DNA from: Phoronis australis
Taxonomy: Eukaryota > Phoronida > Phoronidae
Length of the DNA stretch: 64,000 nucleotides
NCBI GenBank assembly: GCA_002633005.1
Contig: NMRA01000016.1
Coordinates: forward strand, 1,195,565-1,259,564
Reading direction: 5' to 3'
Below, piece by piece: positions 11,133-22,500 of this stretch (within the stretch, counting starts at the first letter, position 1; the number at the start of each line of letters is the position of its first letter). The notes under the pieces were generated by a model. The model made no database searches. It had not been told where the DNA came from and worked only from the letters and a program-made list of their open reading frames with translations. A program made the position numbers and the translations under genes.

Positions 11133-12763
11133 TTAAATTACGGGGACAGAAATTTTAATAACTTGACGTCTATGGGATAGACAGACATCCCTGCCCACAC
11201 TGGGGGGCTCAGTGGGAATGTAGATATCTAGACTGTTCTTGGTTTCACCACCACATTGGTTACCGGTTTCCTCACTGGGAGGTTGATGTGAGTTTAAATT
11301 TAAACTGCTAAAAGGTTTATCTGGTTGTCGCCAGTCTCGGACATCTGAGTTAAAACAGGGTTTAAGGTGGTCCACGTGAACCGTAATCAAGGCTCCGGAT
11401 CTCTCAGCTTGAATTTTATACAAAAATTCGGTTATCTTTTTTAAACGAGATAGGGCCCTCTCCAACCCAACCCTAATTTCTGATTAGCAGAGGGTGGATA
11501 CCAACGAAAGACCAAATCACCCTCTTCAAACGCTCTGACTTTAAGTTTAGAATCATAATATGACTTTTGCCTGGACGCACTTGCTTTTAGTTTCCCACGA
11601 GCAAACTCGTGTGTAAACATCAATGTGGACTTTTACCACTCTACGTAAGCAGTCAAACACGATAAGTCTGTCTCATGTTGGGAATCATTGGGGTTTTCCA
11701 GCATGACGTCAATGGGAAGTGACACCTCGTGTCCAAATAACATTCGAAAGGGAGAACACCCTGTACTGTCATGCACCGTGGAACGGTACTCCAGCATAAC
11801 GTAAGGCAGGTGCCGGATCGTCCCAGTCTTGGTGGTTTTCGTCGACAAACATGGCAAGCATTTGCTGGACAGTTCGGTTAAATCTCTCGACCATGCCGTC
11901 AGACTGTGGTCTGTATGGCGTAGTTCTGGTTTTCGAGATTTCGAGCAAGGAACAGAGTTGAGACATACAGTGTAAGTTCACTCTCAAATTCTCTACCTTG
12001 ATCGGTATGTATGAATTTGGGAGTACCAAATCGACAAATAACTTCTTTAACGAGAGTGTCAGCAACAATGTAGGTTGTATGGTCAGGTAGACTGAAAGCT
12101 TCTGTCCATTTGCTGAAGTAATCGCCAACTACCATGATGTACTTGTTCCCGTTTTCTGTCTCAGGTAATAACCCCAAGATATCGATGGCAACTCGTTGGA
12201 AGGGAGCACCCACTCTGCTTTGCTTTAGAGGGGCCCGTCCACGCCCTGGTCCAGACTTGCGGCGTGCGCACGTGTCGCATTTGCGACACCACCATGTGAC
12301 ATCACCAATAGTAGCGGTACCTCACAGCTTTCAGGGTTCTCTCTCTTCCGAGGTGACCAGCTGTCCTGTTATCATGCAAGGCTTTCAATATCTCGGAACG
12401 CAACGTCTGAGGTACGACCAGCACCCAACGCTTTCCGTTTCCACAATCGTCGATCCATATGCGGTATAGTAAACCGTCGCGTATTTCAAGTAAACTCCAT
12501 TCGCTGAATAGCCTCTGTGCCTGATTACTATATTCAGCGATGGCATCACGGCTAGGTTTGTCAGGGGATTCTCTAAGAAGTCGAACGTAGGGGCCAACAA
12601 CACAGTTTTCCTCCTGCAGCCTCGCAAGCTCGTCAGGATTCCACGTTGGCAACCACACATTCGGCTCTGAATTACTTTGACGTGTCGTCCGTCGCTTATT
12701 GGCGGGCCTCAAGGCAGATACCACACTGGAGTCAGCACACTGGGTGCAATCGCCCGTTGACAT
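11133..12763 (-). pseudogene. Gypsy integrase with GPY/F-type module (broken)
   Basis: The N-terminal zinc region reads LHDNRTAGHLGRERTLK (12302-12763 frame) and is followed by a CxxC pair. The catalytic core follows: VAIDILG (first Asp), FIHTDQGREFESE (second Asp) and PYRPQSDGMVERFNRT (Glu). The C-terminal WRGPYLV and VHVDHLKP fit the GPY/F module. The core is spread over overlapping frames at 11899-12213, 11769-12128, 11633-11857 and 11441-11623, so at least two frameshifts are present. The intact enzyme inserts the DNA copy into host chromatin. Confidence 0.85.
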
Positions 12764-12779
12764 CTCCTTCGTGGTTTGC

Positions 12780-12990
12780 GGGACAGCCCGTCAGCGTTTC
12801 CATGTAGGGAGCTTTAACGATGCTCAATGCCAAGAGCTCTCTGTATGTTGTACAGTAACTCTCTTGGGTTTTGGATAGGGTGTTACTGGCACATGCAATT
12901 ACTTTTTCTTCACCGTTTTGGACCTGTGACAGAACGCCTGAGATACCATAGCCAGACGCGTCAGTGTCTAGAATGAACTGACCGTTACCG
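12780..12990 (-). pseudogene. Gypsy RNase H remnant with internal deletion
   Basis: After a one-base frameshift near 12990 the minus strand reads FILDTDASGYG (catalytic Asp region), then YCTTYRELLAL (Glu region), and almost at once NADGLSRKP, the end of the domain. The middle of the normally ~120-residue domain is missing. Even with the frame repaired the enzyme would not fold. Confidence 0.75.
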
Positions 12991-13816
12991 TTGGGGAAGG
13001 AAAAACTGGATGTTCCGTAAGGGCATTCTTGAGACTGTCAAAGGCATGTTCACAAGCACTGTCCCACACAAATCTGTGATCTTTACGTGTCAGTGCAGTG
13101 AGCGGGGCGGCGATACTAGAAAAGTCGAGGATGAAACGCCGATAGTACGAAGCTAGACTAAGAAAGCTTCTGACGTTTATGACGTTCGTGGGGCGTGGCC
13201 AGCAACGCACAGCTTCAACTTTATCTGGATCGCAAGAGACACCGAAAGTCGAGACCTCGTGACCAAGGAACTTGACTTTCCGTTGAAAAAGACATTTGGA
13301 GGGTTTCAATCGTAAGTCAGCTTCTCGTAGCCGAAGAAAAACTTCTATCAGATTTTCTAAAGCAGATTTAAATGCATTTGCGTTGCAAATAACATCGTCG
13401 AGATACACTAGACATTTCTGCCAATTAAGACCTCGAAGGACATTTTCCATGAGCCTCTCAAAAGTGGCACCAGCATTGCATAAACCAAATGGCATGACGG
13501 TAAATTGATAGTGTTGCCCTCTGTCAGTCACAAACGCCGTTTTGGGTTTGTCTTCTTCTGACATGGGGACTTGCCAGTACCCACCTGCTAAATCTAGCGT
13601 GGAGAAGTGCGACATATTGCCAAGTTGGTCAAGACAGGTGTCTATGCGTGGCAGGAGAAAAGCATCTTTTCTCGTAGCCGAGTTGACTTTTCTGAAGTCA
13701 ATGCAGAACCGCCAATCAGACGGATTTTTACTAGGTTCGTTAAGTCGGGCCGTGTCCTTGTCTTTTCTGACCAAGACAATAGGTGATGCCCATGGACTGT
13801 TAGTGGGCTCAATCAA
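12968..13816 (-). pseudogene. Gypsy reverse transcriptase
   Basis: The 282-residue frame holds the ordered RT motifs: SPWASPIVLV, FCIDFRKVN, STLDLAGGYWQVPM, FVTDRGQHYQFTVMPFGLCN and the catalytic CLVYLDDV. The thumb and connection KFLGHEVS and SLASYYRRFI follow. It is well preserved and may be the youngest-looking part of the element, but its downstream joins are frameshifted. Confidence 0.9.
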
Positions 13817-13867
13817 TGCCTGATTTTAACATTCGGTCAATTTCAGCGTCTGCTATTTCATGTTGCA

Positions 13868-14505
13868 TTACAAATAACCGTCTAGGGGGTTACTTATAGG
13901 AGCATGGTTACCGGTGTCAATCGTGTGAAAAGCTTTAGCCGTGCGTCCTAACTCGCCGTTAGGGCCAGCAAAGACGTCTGAGAATTCGGCTATTAGGGCT
14001 TTAATTTGAGCAGCTTGATCGGTATTAAGACCTTTGATCGCGCTCGTATACATGGGTTCTAAATGGCTGGCCAGTGAACCGTTTTCCAACCCTGAAGGTT
14101 TGTTGCGGTCACTAGTCACTACACCACTCATAGATGTACATTTACGGGACAGTGAACCGTTTTCCAAACCTGAAGGTTTGCTGCGATCACTTGTCACCAC
14201 ACCACCCGTACATTTACGGTTCGGACGTAGAGATATATGTACTCCCTTGATAAAAACGAAGTCCTTGTGGGGAAAATTAAACGTTTGACAACTATTTCGT
14301 TTCATGAAATCGAGACCCAAAATAATTGGTATGTCGATATCAGCGACAAGAAAAGTGTGTGAAAATTCCAAATTTTCCACACTAAACGAGATTTCGAGGT
14401 ACCCAAATCTTTAATCAAGTTTCCACTGGCATCATAAAGCGGAATAGTATTTGAACACAGTTCACGGGTATTCAACCCGATCCCTTCAAATACAGTGACG
14501 GACAT
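13868..14505 (-). pseudogene. Gypsy retropepsin region, copy A
   Basis: The flap-distal motif IPIILGLDFM is typical of gypsy proteases. Upstream, at about 14520-14545, the frame gives FYDGGSARTLMS, where retropepsins normally have D-T/S-G. A frameshift near 14390 separates the two halves. A spacer follows with two repeats of SDR(S/N)KPSGLENGSL before the link to RT. Confidence 0.75.
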
Positions 14506-14636
14506 CAGCGTACGAGCTGAACCCCCGTCATAGAAGGCATCAAATGCTTCACCAAAAATATTTACAGTAAGAAAAAGACACTTAACATTATTTACATCGA
14601 AAGCGGCTGAATCTCCGGTCTCAGACCCAGCCGTTT

Positions 14637-15766
14637 TCAGTTTAAATTAGGGTTTTTCCCATTTGCTGCTTGTGATCTCGAGTCGGCCTGACGCTCGGCA
14701 TCCGCTGAGCGGTTCCTTGAGCGACAGTTGCGACTAATGTGTTCACTCAGGCCACATGAATGACATTTTACAGGTCTTCTCTGTTCTCTCTGGACTCTCA
14801 ACTGATTTTTTAGATCATCAACTTCTTTGCGTAGTTCGCCGTATTGACGCGCATTCATGTTAGAATCCGACTTATTTGGCGTGTTCACATTGCATATGCG
14901 TTCAGGATTATGAGGTTTACGGTTGCATGGCTGTGTGCTTTCAAAAGCTTCAAACTCTACTGCCAGTGCAATAGCAACATCAATAGATATTGGATGGTTA
15001 AATTGTACATGCCTCTGTAAGGCTTTGTCCCTAAGGCCAGCAATAAACTGATCAATAACCAAAATTTCTCGGGAAGTGACTTCCAGTTCAGGATATGCTT
15101 GTGTAGCCAGTCGGCGGAGCGCATAACCATAGTCGGCAGCAGATTCATTTCTGTTTCGTTTTCGGGATTTAAATTCGCACTTGTATGCTGTAATTCTCTC
15201 TGGGGGATTAAATCTCTGTGACAGTGTTTCTCTTAGTAGACGATAACCGTATAGTTGACGTGGAGTTAGTTCTGACATCACTCGCAGGGCTGCGCCTCTT
15301 AGGCAAGTCGAGAGTTGTATGGCCATTTCATCTTCAGTCGACCCATTCCACCTACTAATTATTTCAAACTGGCGAATAAAATCCGTCCAGTCACATGTGT
15401 TTCCATCAAATGAAGAAGGCTGTTTTTCTTTTCTTTTCTTTTTACAAGTAAATTATTTGTTTGTGGTACTGAATGCACTGGGCCTTCATCAAATAGTGCG
15501 GCCTCACGGTTGGCGTACGAATTCGTACCCAGTTCACGTGAAGGACTCGCGGGCAAACTATTTTCATTGTTCAACGAGCTGTCTAGAATTAGAAACGGGT
15601 TGGTGTTTGAGACTGCGGTCTTTATTTGAGTTTGTTCGGGCATTGGACTTTGATTTGGTGATGAAGTTGACATCACTGGCCTTTCACCTTGAAGGTTTTC
15701 AGCACAGTCTTCGTCAACTTTATGTGGAGTGAAGAACTTGGTCACAAAACTCCAAAAACGGGACAT
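14637..15766 (-). pseudogene. Gypsy gag, copy A
   Basis: The start is MSRFWSFVTKFFTPHK at 15766; a frameshift near 15330-15430 breaks the frame before the capsid-like part. The nucleocapsid end has one zinc knuckle, CHSCGLSEHISRNC (CX2CX4HX4C). Gag forms the particle that packages element RNA. Confidence 0.85.
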
Positions 15767-16145
15767 CGTTTAGTCCGACTTGTTAATCACAGATTAATTC
15801 AAGGAGAAGAGTTTAATATTCACAGACTGATTAATTACTGAGTCGATTTTGTGCAGTTTGGAATTTAAAGTTGTTGTGGTTTCAGTTCAGAACTGCGAAT
15901 AAAAATATTTGCTAAAGCAGTATGTTCGTTTGAATTACTACCACTGGAGCACACGCGAGAAAATACAGCCACAGGGATTTACTAGCAGGATTCTAATAGA
16001 GATCGTTTGAACGACGGACAAAACTCCAACAAGGTAGGTCAGTCAAATTATCTTACCGCCAGTTCATTTTCCTTTGAAAGGTTTATGTCAAGGCAGAATA
16101 CTAAAAGCTAATCGAATGCACGTGCACCTGCACGTGCTATGAATG

Positions 16146-16146
16146 N
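16146..16146. other. Single-N contig joint flanked by duplicated gag-PR sequence
   Basis: The N separates 13861-16145 from 16147-18393, which are near-identical over more than 2.2 kb. The left contig ends GTGCTATGAATG, which matches sequence near 18393, and the right contig begins at sequence matching 13861. This is the pattern of two overlapping allelic contigs placed in tandem. Confidence 0.8.
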
Positions 16147-16168
16147 ATGTTGCATTACAGGTAACCGT

Positions 16169-16815
16169 CTAGAGGGTTGCTTTATGGTTACCCGTGTCAA
16201 TCGTGTGAAAAGCTTTAGCCGTGCGTCCTAACTCGCCGTTAGGGCCAGCAAAGACGTCTGAGAATTCGGCTATTAGGGCTTTAACTTGAGCAGCTTGATC
16301 GGTATTAAGACCTTTGATCGCGCTCTTATACATGGGCTCTAAATGGCTGGCCAGTGAACCGTTTTCCAACCCTGAAGGTTTGTTGCGGTCACTAGTCACT
16401 ACACCACTCATAGATGTACATTTACTGGACAGTGAACCGTTTTCCAACCCTGAAGGTTTGCTGCGATCGCTTGTCACCACACCACCCGTACATTTACGGT
16501 TCGGACGTAGAGATATATGTACCCCCTTGATAAAAACGAAGTCCTTTTGGGGAAAATTAAACGTTTGACAACTATTTCGTTTCATGAAATCGAGACCCAA
16601 AATAATTGGTATGTCGATATCAGCGACAAGAAAATTGTGTGAAAATTCCAAATTTTCCACACTAAACGAGATTTCGAGGAACCCAAATCTTTAATCAAGT
16701 TTCCACTCGCATCATAAAGCGGAATAGTATTTGGACACAGTTCACGGGTATTCAACCGGATCCCTTCAAATACAGTGACGGACATCAGCGTACGAGCTGA
16801 ACCCCCGTCATACAA
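16169..16815 (-). pseudogene. Gypsy retropepsin region, copy B
   Basis: Near-identical to copy A, with the same YDGGSARTLMS and ILGLDFM motifs and a frameshift at the same place near 16670. It lies next to the single-N joint at 16146 and is probably the other haplotype of copy A. Confidence 0.7.
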
Positions 16816-16922
16816 GGCATCAAATGCTTCACCAAAAATATTTACAGTAAGAAAAAGACACTTAACATTATTTACATCGAAAGCGGCTGAATCTCCGGTC
16901 TCAGACCCAGCCGTTTTCAGTT

Positions 16923-18022
16923 TAAATTAGGGTTTTTCCCATTTGCTGCTTGTGATCTCGAGTCGGCCTGACGCTCAGCGGATGCCGAGCGGTTCCTTGA
17001 GCGACAGTTGCGACTAATGTGTTCACTCAGGCCACATGAATGACATTTTACAGGTCTTCTCTGTTCTCTCTGAACCCTCAACTGATTTTTAGATCATCAA
17101 CTTCTTTGCGTTGTTCGCCGTATTGACGCGCAATCATGTTAGAATCCGACTTATTTGGCGTGATCACATTGCATATGCGTTCAGGATTATGAGGTTTACG
17201 GTTGCACGGTTGTGTGCTTTCAAAAGCTTCAAACTCTACTGCCAGTGCATTAGCAGCATCAGTAGATATTGGATGGTTAAATTGGACATGTCTCTGTAAG
17301 GCTTTGTCCCCAAGGCCAGTAATAAACTTATCAATAACCAAAAATTCTCGGGAAGTGACATCCAGTTCAAGATATGCTTGTGTAGCCAGTCGGCGGAGCG
17401 CATAACCATAGTCGGCAGCAGATTCATTTCTGTTTCGTTTTCGGGATTTAAATTCGCACTTGTATGCTGTAATTCTCTCTGGGGGATTAAATCTCTGTGA
17501 CAGTATTTCTCTTAGTAGACGATAATCGGATAGTTGACGTGGAGTTAGTTCTGACATCACTCGCAGGGCGGCGCCTCTTAGGCAAGTCGAGAGTTGTATG
17601 GCCATTTCATCTTCAGTCGACCCATTCCACCCACTAATTATTTCAAACTGGCGAATAAAACCCGTCCAGTCACATGTGTTTCCGTCAAATGAAGAAGGCT
17701 GTTTTGCTTTTCTTTTTACAAGTAAATTATTTGTTTGTGGTACTGAATGCACTGGGCCTTCATCAAATAGTGCGGCCTCACGGTTGGCGTACGAATTCGT
17801 ACCCAGTTCACGTGCAGGACTCGCGGGCAAACTATTTTCATTGTTCAACGAGCTGTCTAGAAACGGGTTGGCAGTTGAGACTGCGGTCATTATTTGAGTT
17901 TGTTCGGGCATTGGACTTTGATTTGGTGATGAAGTTGACATCACAGGCCTTTCACCTTGAAGGTTTTCGTCAACTTTATGTGGAGTGAAGAACTTGGTCG
18001 CAAAACTCCAAAAACGGGACAT
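16923..18022 (-). pseudogene. Gypsy gag, copy B
   Basis: The 314-residue open frame 17078-18022 starts MSRFWSFATKFFTPHK and runs through the capsid-like region that is frameshifted in copy A. It then loses frame near 17090 where one T of a T-run is missing relative to copy A; the zinc knuckle follows in the other frame. The leader from 18023 to 18448 and the candidate PBS lie directly upstream. Confidence 0.8.
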
Positions 18023-18447
18023 CGTTTAGTCTGACTTGTTGATCACAGATTAATTCAAGGAGAAGAGTTTATTCACAGACTGATTAATTACTGACTCGAT
18101 TTTGTGCAGTTTAGAGTTTAAAGTTGTTGTGGTTTCAGTTCAGAACTGCGAATAAAAATATTTGCTAAAGCACTGTGTTCGTTTGAATAACTACCACTGG
18201 AGTACACGCGAGAAAATACATGGGATTTACTAACAGGATTCTAATAGAGATCGTTTGAACGAAGGACAAAGCTCCAACAAGGTAGGTCAGTCAAATTATC
18301 TTACCGCCTGTTCATATTCCTTTGAAAGGTTTATGTCAAGGCAGAATACTAAAAGCTAATCAAATGCACGTGCACGTGCACGTGCTATGAATGTATCTAG
18401 AATAATTATAATTTACTTGGCTGAGTTTGAAAATCTATCCATGGGCC

Positions 18448-18557
18448 GCGGCACCAAAAATGTAGCGGTGGTGTTGTATGCAGCGTGGTGTTTTATGTGT
18501 GTAGTGGATGACCGCCGGTGTCGACCTGACGGATAGATGCTCAGTCGTTTTGAAGTT
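18448..18557 (-). repeat. 5' LTR stub and candidate primer binding site
   Basis: 18461-18557 repeats the first 97 bp of the 3' LTR with a few differences, then homology stops abruptly at GAAGTT. Just inside it, the minus strand reads TTTTTGGTGCCGCGGCCCATGG; TGG at its start is the expected complement of a tRNA CCA end. The priming tRNA cannot be named. The rest of the 5' LTR is missing or replaced. Confidence 0.65.
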
Positions 18558-18780
18558 AACGATTTCTGGTACGATGGGCAATGGCAATCGCCACAATAGA
18601 TGGGTGACAGTCCATGCACGTCTGCAGGAAAGGAACGAAATAAGAGCCAGCGGATTGGCTTGAAACCGAAATATTGTGCAGGGCTATTTACAGTATGCTG
18701 CCGGAGGACGCGTCGAAGCAAAGTCTGTGAGTGAGCACGTCGATGATGTAATGAGTAAGGGACAAGTTGTACGCTTGAAG

Positions 18781-19042
18781 CATGCGCTCACCTGGGGGGT
18801 CTTGGGGGGTTCAAACGAGCACATCCCCATTTGGCGAAGTGGATAAAAAGGTCCGTCTCAGAGAAACAAAAAGTCCGAGGAAACGAGACAAAAGTCCACA
18901 GGAATTGGGCACGAGTGCAGAATTCACAGGTCTGAACGTAGTACCCAGTTTTTTGTTTTTAGTCCTCGATTCAGTTTGCAGTAAAGAGTCCACATACTGG
19001 AATATTCAAGTCCCCATATTTTAGGCTGGGTGCGCGCACGTG
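18781..19042 (+). mobile_element. MITE with CATGCGCGCACCCAG termini, copy 1
   Basis: It starts CATGCGCTCACCTGG and ends GCTGGGTGCGCGCACGTG. The inside carries CCCATTTGGCGAAG, AAAAAGGTCC, AGAAACAA-AAGTCC and ACGAGAC-AAAGTC, shared with copies at 22394-22629 and (inverted) 26691-26902. No open frame is credible. Confidence 0.75.
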
Positions 19043-19524
19043 AAGATAGACTTTATGGAATCGGCATTTACTGGAATGGTAAGGGGTTGTGGTGGATGAG
19101 GGGTGGTGTTTCGCAAGACTTGCTTCCGATTTAGTAGCTAATCGGTCGGCTTCAGATGTGACAAGTGCAAATGATTTTTTTCATTTTCTCCAGCGGTTAC
19201 AGTCTTAACACCCTAATAACCGTTGAAATCACTTGTAACTGGGTTGTAGCATTTTTGTCTGTGATATTCACTAGTTATGATGAAACACCACACAAAATTA
19301 CGACATTGATAGTTCATCTCGATAACCATGGTTGTTATCTGAAGATATAGTGCACGGGCGGCTGCCGGGGGGTGTCAAAACCATCAATTTCTCGTTTGTA
19401 GTTTTCAAGTAAAGCGAACAATGTGATGAACGTTTCCCTGTTTTTGACGTCATAGTACATTTACGTCACAGATTGTTTCGTAAGAGCGCTATAGCCAAAG
19501 TTACTCACATTTCGGTATACGTTC

Positions 19525-19539
19525 ATGGTGCCAAAATGA
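19525..19539 (+). promoter_or_regulatory. Four-codon uORF overlapping the main start
   Basis: ATGGTGCCAAAATGA encodes M-V-P-K-stop. Its stop TGA overlaps the start ATG at 19536 of the seven-exon gene (ATGA). Such overlaps are compatible with termination-reinitiation control, but function is inferred from arrangement only. Confidence 0.45.
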
Positions 19540-22500
19540 CAGAACCCGAGGGTAGTTCGAGTATGTATGGCAACTTGCCAGTGAATATCATCAAAGACAT
19601 GATGGAATATCGTGTTAATGATCTCAAGATCAGGAAAGAGTAAGTAATTGATTCCAAATAGCATTGCAATGTGGGTTTTCGCAAAGAAAACAATCGAAAT
19701 TGATAGATTCCTTACCAAGTCTTCCATACATAGTATGTTTTGTGATAATACAATGTATCAATAAGACAAACAATTATTGCAGTCATTGTACCAGTTCAAA
19801 ACTCGGACAACGTCGGAAATGTATTTTAAATCAATGTCTAATAGTATTTTCGCTAATTCTACTGCAAAGATTCGACATTCCGCTGCTTTCCATTATCCCA
19901 AAGAACGATTTGTTAATCCCATAAGTACTTTTTAATTACAGGGTTCAGAACAACCTCGCCAAGTATTTTGAAGCTGAGATGAAGTGTTGTAAGGAGATGG
20001 GAAAAGTTGTAAGCCGGCTTGTTAGAGAAATGGACAGAAGGCAGCAAAAGACTCTGAAACTCTGCAAGGCAGAAAGTGAGTGTATTCGCGGGTATTGCAG
20101 AGAATCGTGTTCCTGATCGTAACACTTGATGTTCACAAACTGAATTGCTCACTGTACAATAACTTTTTACTTGTAGCAAAACACGGACTTGAATGAGAAC
20201 TAATCACTCTCTTGACAGAGTTACCATGTGGTTCGGGATTTGCCGTAACGAAAAGGCTATTCCAACCGCGAGTTAAAATCATGCAGTTTAACAGGGAGAC
20301 AGCCTGGCTTCACCCCGAACAGAGCATTCTACTGTTACGTATATTGTCACCCGCGACGGTAATATATATGCAATAGTACCTAGTCAGAAAATATGTGCCG
20401 TCAACATCAACACATATTGACGTCGGGACAATCATATGTGTTACTTCGACAATATATGTCACAAAAATATTACCTCAAAATCCAAAGAGGAATGCTCTAC
20501 GAAACGCAGTCGGTCTAAAATTCTTTATTCAAAGGCAGACTAATGTTAAGTTTTAACTTATATCAAAACGTAAGATGAATGTTAGCCATTTGAAAAAAAC
20601 AACTTAACCCAATTCCCTGGAACGCGCCCCAATTTTTACGGTGTCAACCATATTAAGGAACGTGCGACAGCGGTCTCTTAAATATCGACGAGGCGTGCAC
20701 AGGATTCCGGCACCTTGGTTGTCGGGACGATATCGCTATCACTTCCTTCACTTCTTCGCCTCGTCCCCTTCTTATTAGCGACCAATTTCGTCACCGCCCC
20801 TATTGCAGTGCCACATGGGTAGCCAAACTTGGGGGATTGATTAAGCCAAGAAGCATCATGAATCGTATAACTATTTTGAACAAACAGGAGTCTTAGATCC
20901 CTTTTACCAATCCTGTAGCTTCATTAGTTTTATGTCCCTCTAATGAAATTATTCGGTTTTAGTTATTGTTTCGACTTGCGCCTAGACGTCTATGAGGAAG
21001 TAACTCAGAAATAAAACAGTTGCTAACGAACCAGGGTCGTAGGAAGGTGAATGCGAAAATTACTGAAGGGCAAGGACATATTCCCCTTAGCAACAAGGAT
21101 TAGTAGGGCCTACAGCTTAAAATGCTATACTAAATATCGGCAATAACAGGCTGCAGAAGTATTAGAGACCAGAGGGCTCGTGCCCGCGATCCCTGAGCTT
21201 CATATAGTCCTGGTAGACGTACTGAAAAGAACAGTCATATCACTAGGCTTAAATTTTCAATGTTTTCAAAATATCTGCTCACAATCTCTCGTAGGCCAAT
21301 ATACGCAAAAGATCGAAGAGTTCTGGAATTTCATGGACTCACGCAAAAATGACATCCAAAGAAGACTTGATCTCATGAAATATGACGCGGAGAGGTCGAT
21401 GGCTGTATTCAAGTCGTAAGTTTGATTGTAGTGATGGCAGTGTTCAGCTGCTATCTGATTATGGTAGTCAAATAGACTTAAGACGCCTCAATTGTAGGCC
21501 TAGTAATATAAATTTCGCTTGAAACGCTATTATTTCTGAAGAATGTCCCTCAGTGAAGTTGCAATTCTCGCCAAATCACCATCAAACGAAAGTGACCTAC
21601 TTCTTTAAATTAGCTCAAAATATTTATACCTTCTGGTTTAGTCCTTAATTTCTCAGAACATGATGCATGTAAATAATTAAAAGTTCAAAATTCTGTGTGA
21701 TTTGGTTTATTTTACGGGAAAAGGTTGGACTTTCATAAGAATTATGGTAATCAAAAAACAAGGAGCTAGAACATGATCATTAACATAGTCCACCCTCACG
21801 GCTTCAAAAGTCGAACGTCAAGACGACTTCTTATGACCTCTTTCAAAGGCTTAAACAAGGACAAAGATTAATTGATTAGGGGTTTGAAATTTCTGTATGA
21901 ATGTGATCCATTGAAATTGGTCCTAACTGCGTGCCTTTTTGCTCATTACCGAGACTTTCTGCAGTCATATTGCCGAACTACATTTGGAGGCAAAGTTTCA
22001 TTAGCTTTAAGTGTCTGGAACTTTTGTAACCCAACAGCCTGCGCCACCTGCGCTTGTACGCTGTACTGCTGTGAGAATAATTTGAACAGATTTGAATTGC
22101 TCACCCGCACGTGCATCGCCATAAGCTGGTTAGAGAGTTGGCTACGACGTTTTGGGGTTAAACCAAGTGTTATTGTAGGACATTAACTAAAGTAGTGTAT
22201 TATTTGTATGTTCTTTAGAAGCGTAGAGAGCATGGATACAGGGAAAAAAACTGCTCAGCAAGTTGTGAAAAGAAACATCGTGCAGGAGAAATGTCAGAAG
22301 AAAGTCGATAAGTTGACCGACGTAAGTAATGACAAATATACATGTATGTGAAGCGTGACAAAAATAGAAACGTTGGTGATTTTCTTGGAATTGCATGCGC
22401 GCACCCAGGGAGCCCCCATTTGGCGAAGTAGGCAAAAAGGTCCGCCTCGGAGAAACAAGAAGTCCGGGAAAACGAGACTAAAGTCAACTAAAAAGGCGAA

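Larger units (their letters stand above)
7501..18557 (-). mobile_element. Decayed Ty3/gypsy LTR retrotransposon (minus strand), composite
   Basis: Reading the minus strand from high to low coordinates: an LTR stub (18461-18557), a candidate primer binding site starting TGGTGCCGCGG just inside it, gag, retropepsin, reverse transcriptase, a damaged RNase H, integrase, a GPY/F-type module, a zinc-finger-like frame, a purine tract and the 3' LTR (7501-7966). A LINE at 8028-10514 has inserted into the 3' untranslated part. The gag-protease block appears twice (13861-16145 and 16147-18393) around one N base and is probably an unmerged haplotype. Several frameshifts and an RNase H deletion make it inactive. 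PR-RT-RH-IN order is that of Ty3/gypsy, not Ty1/copia. Confidence 0.88.

Noticed and set aside
13861-18393. True tandem duplication of gypsy gag-protease
   Set aside because: The copies meet at a single N, the left copy ends within sequence that continues in the right copy, and five other such N bases show the same pattern; unmerged haplotypes are more likely.
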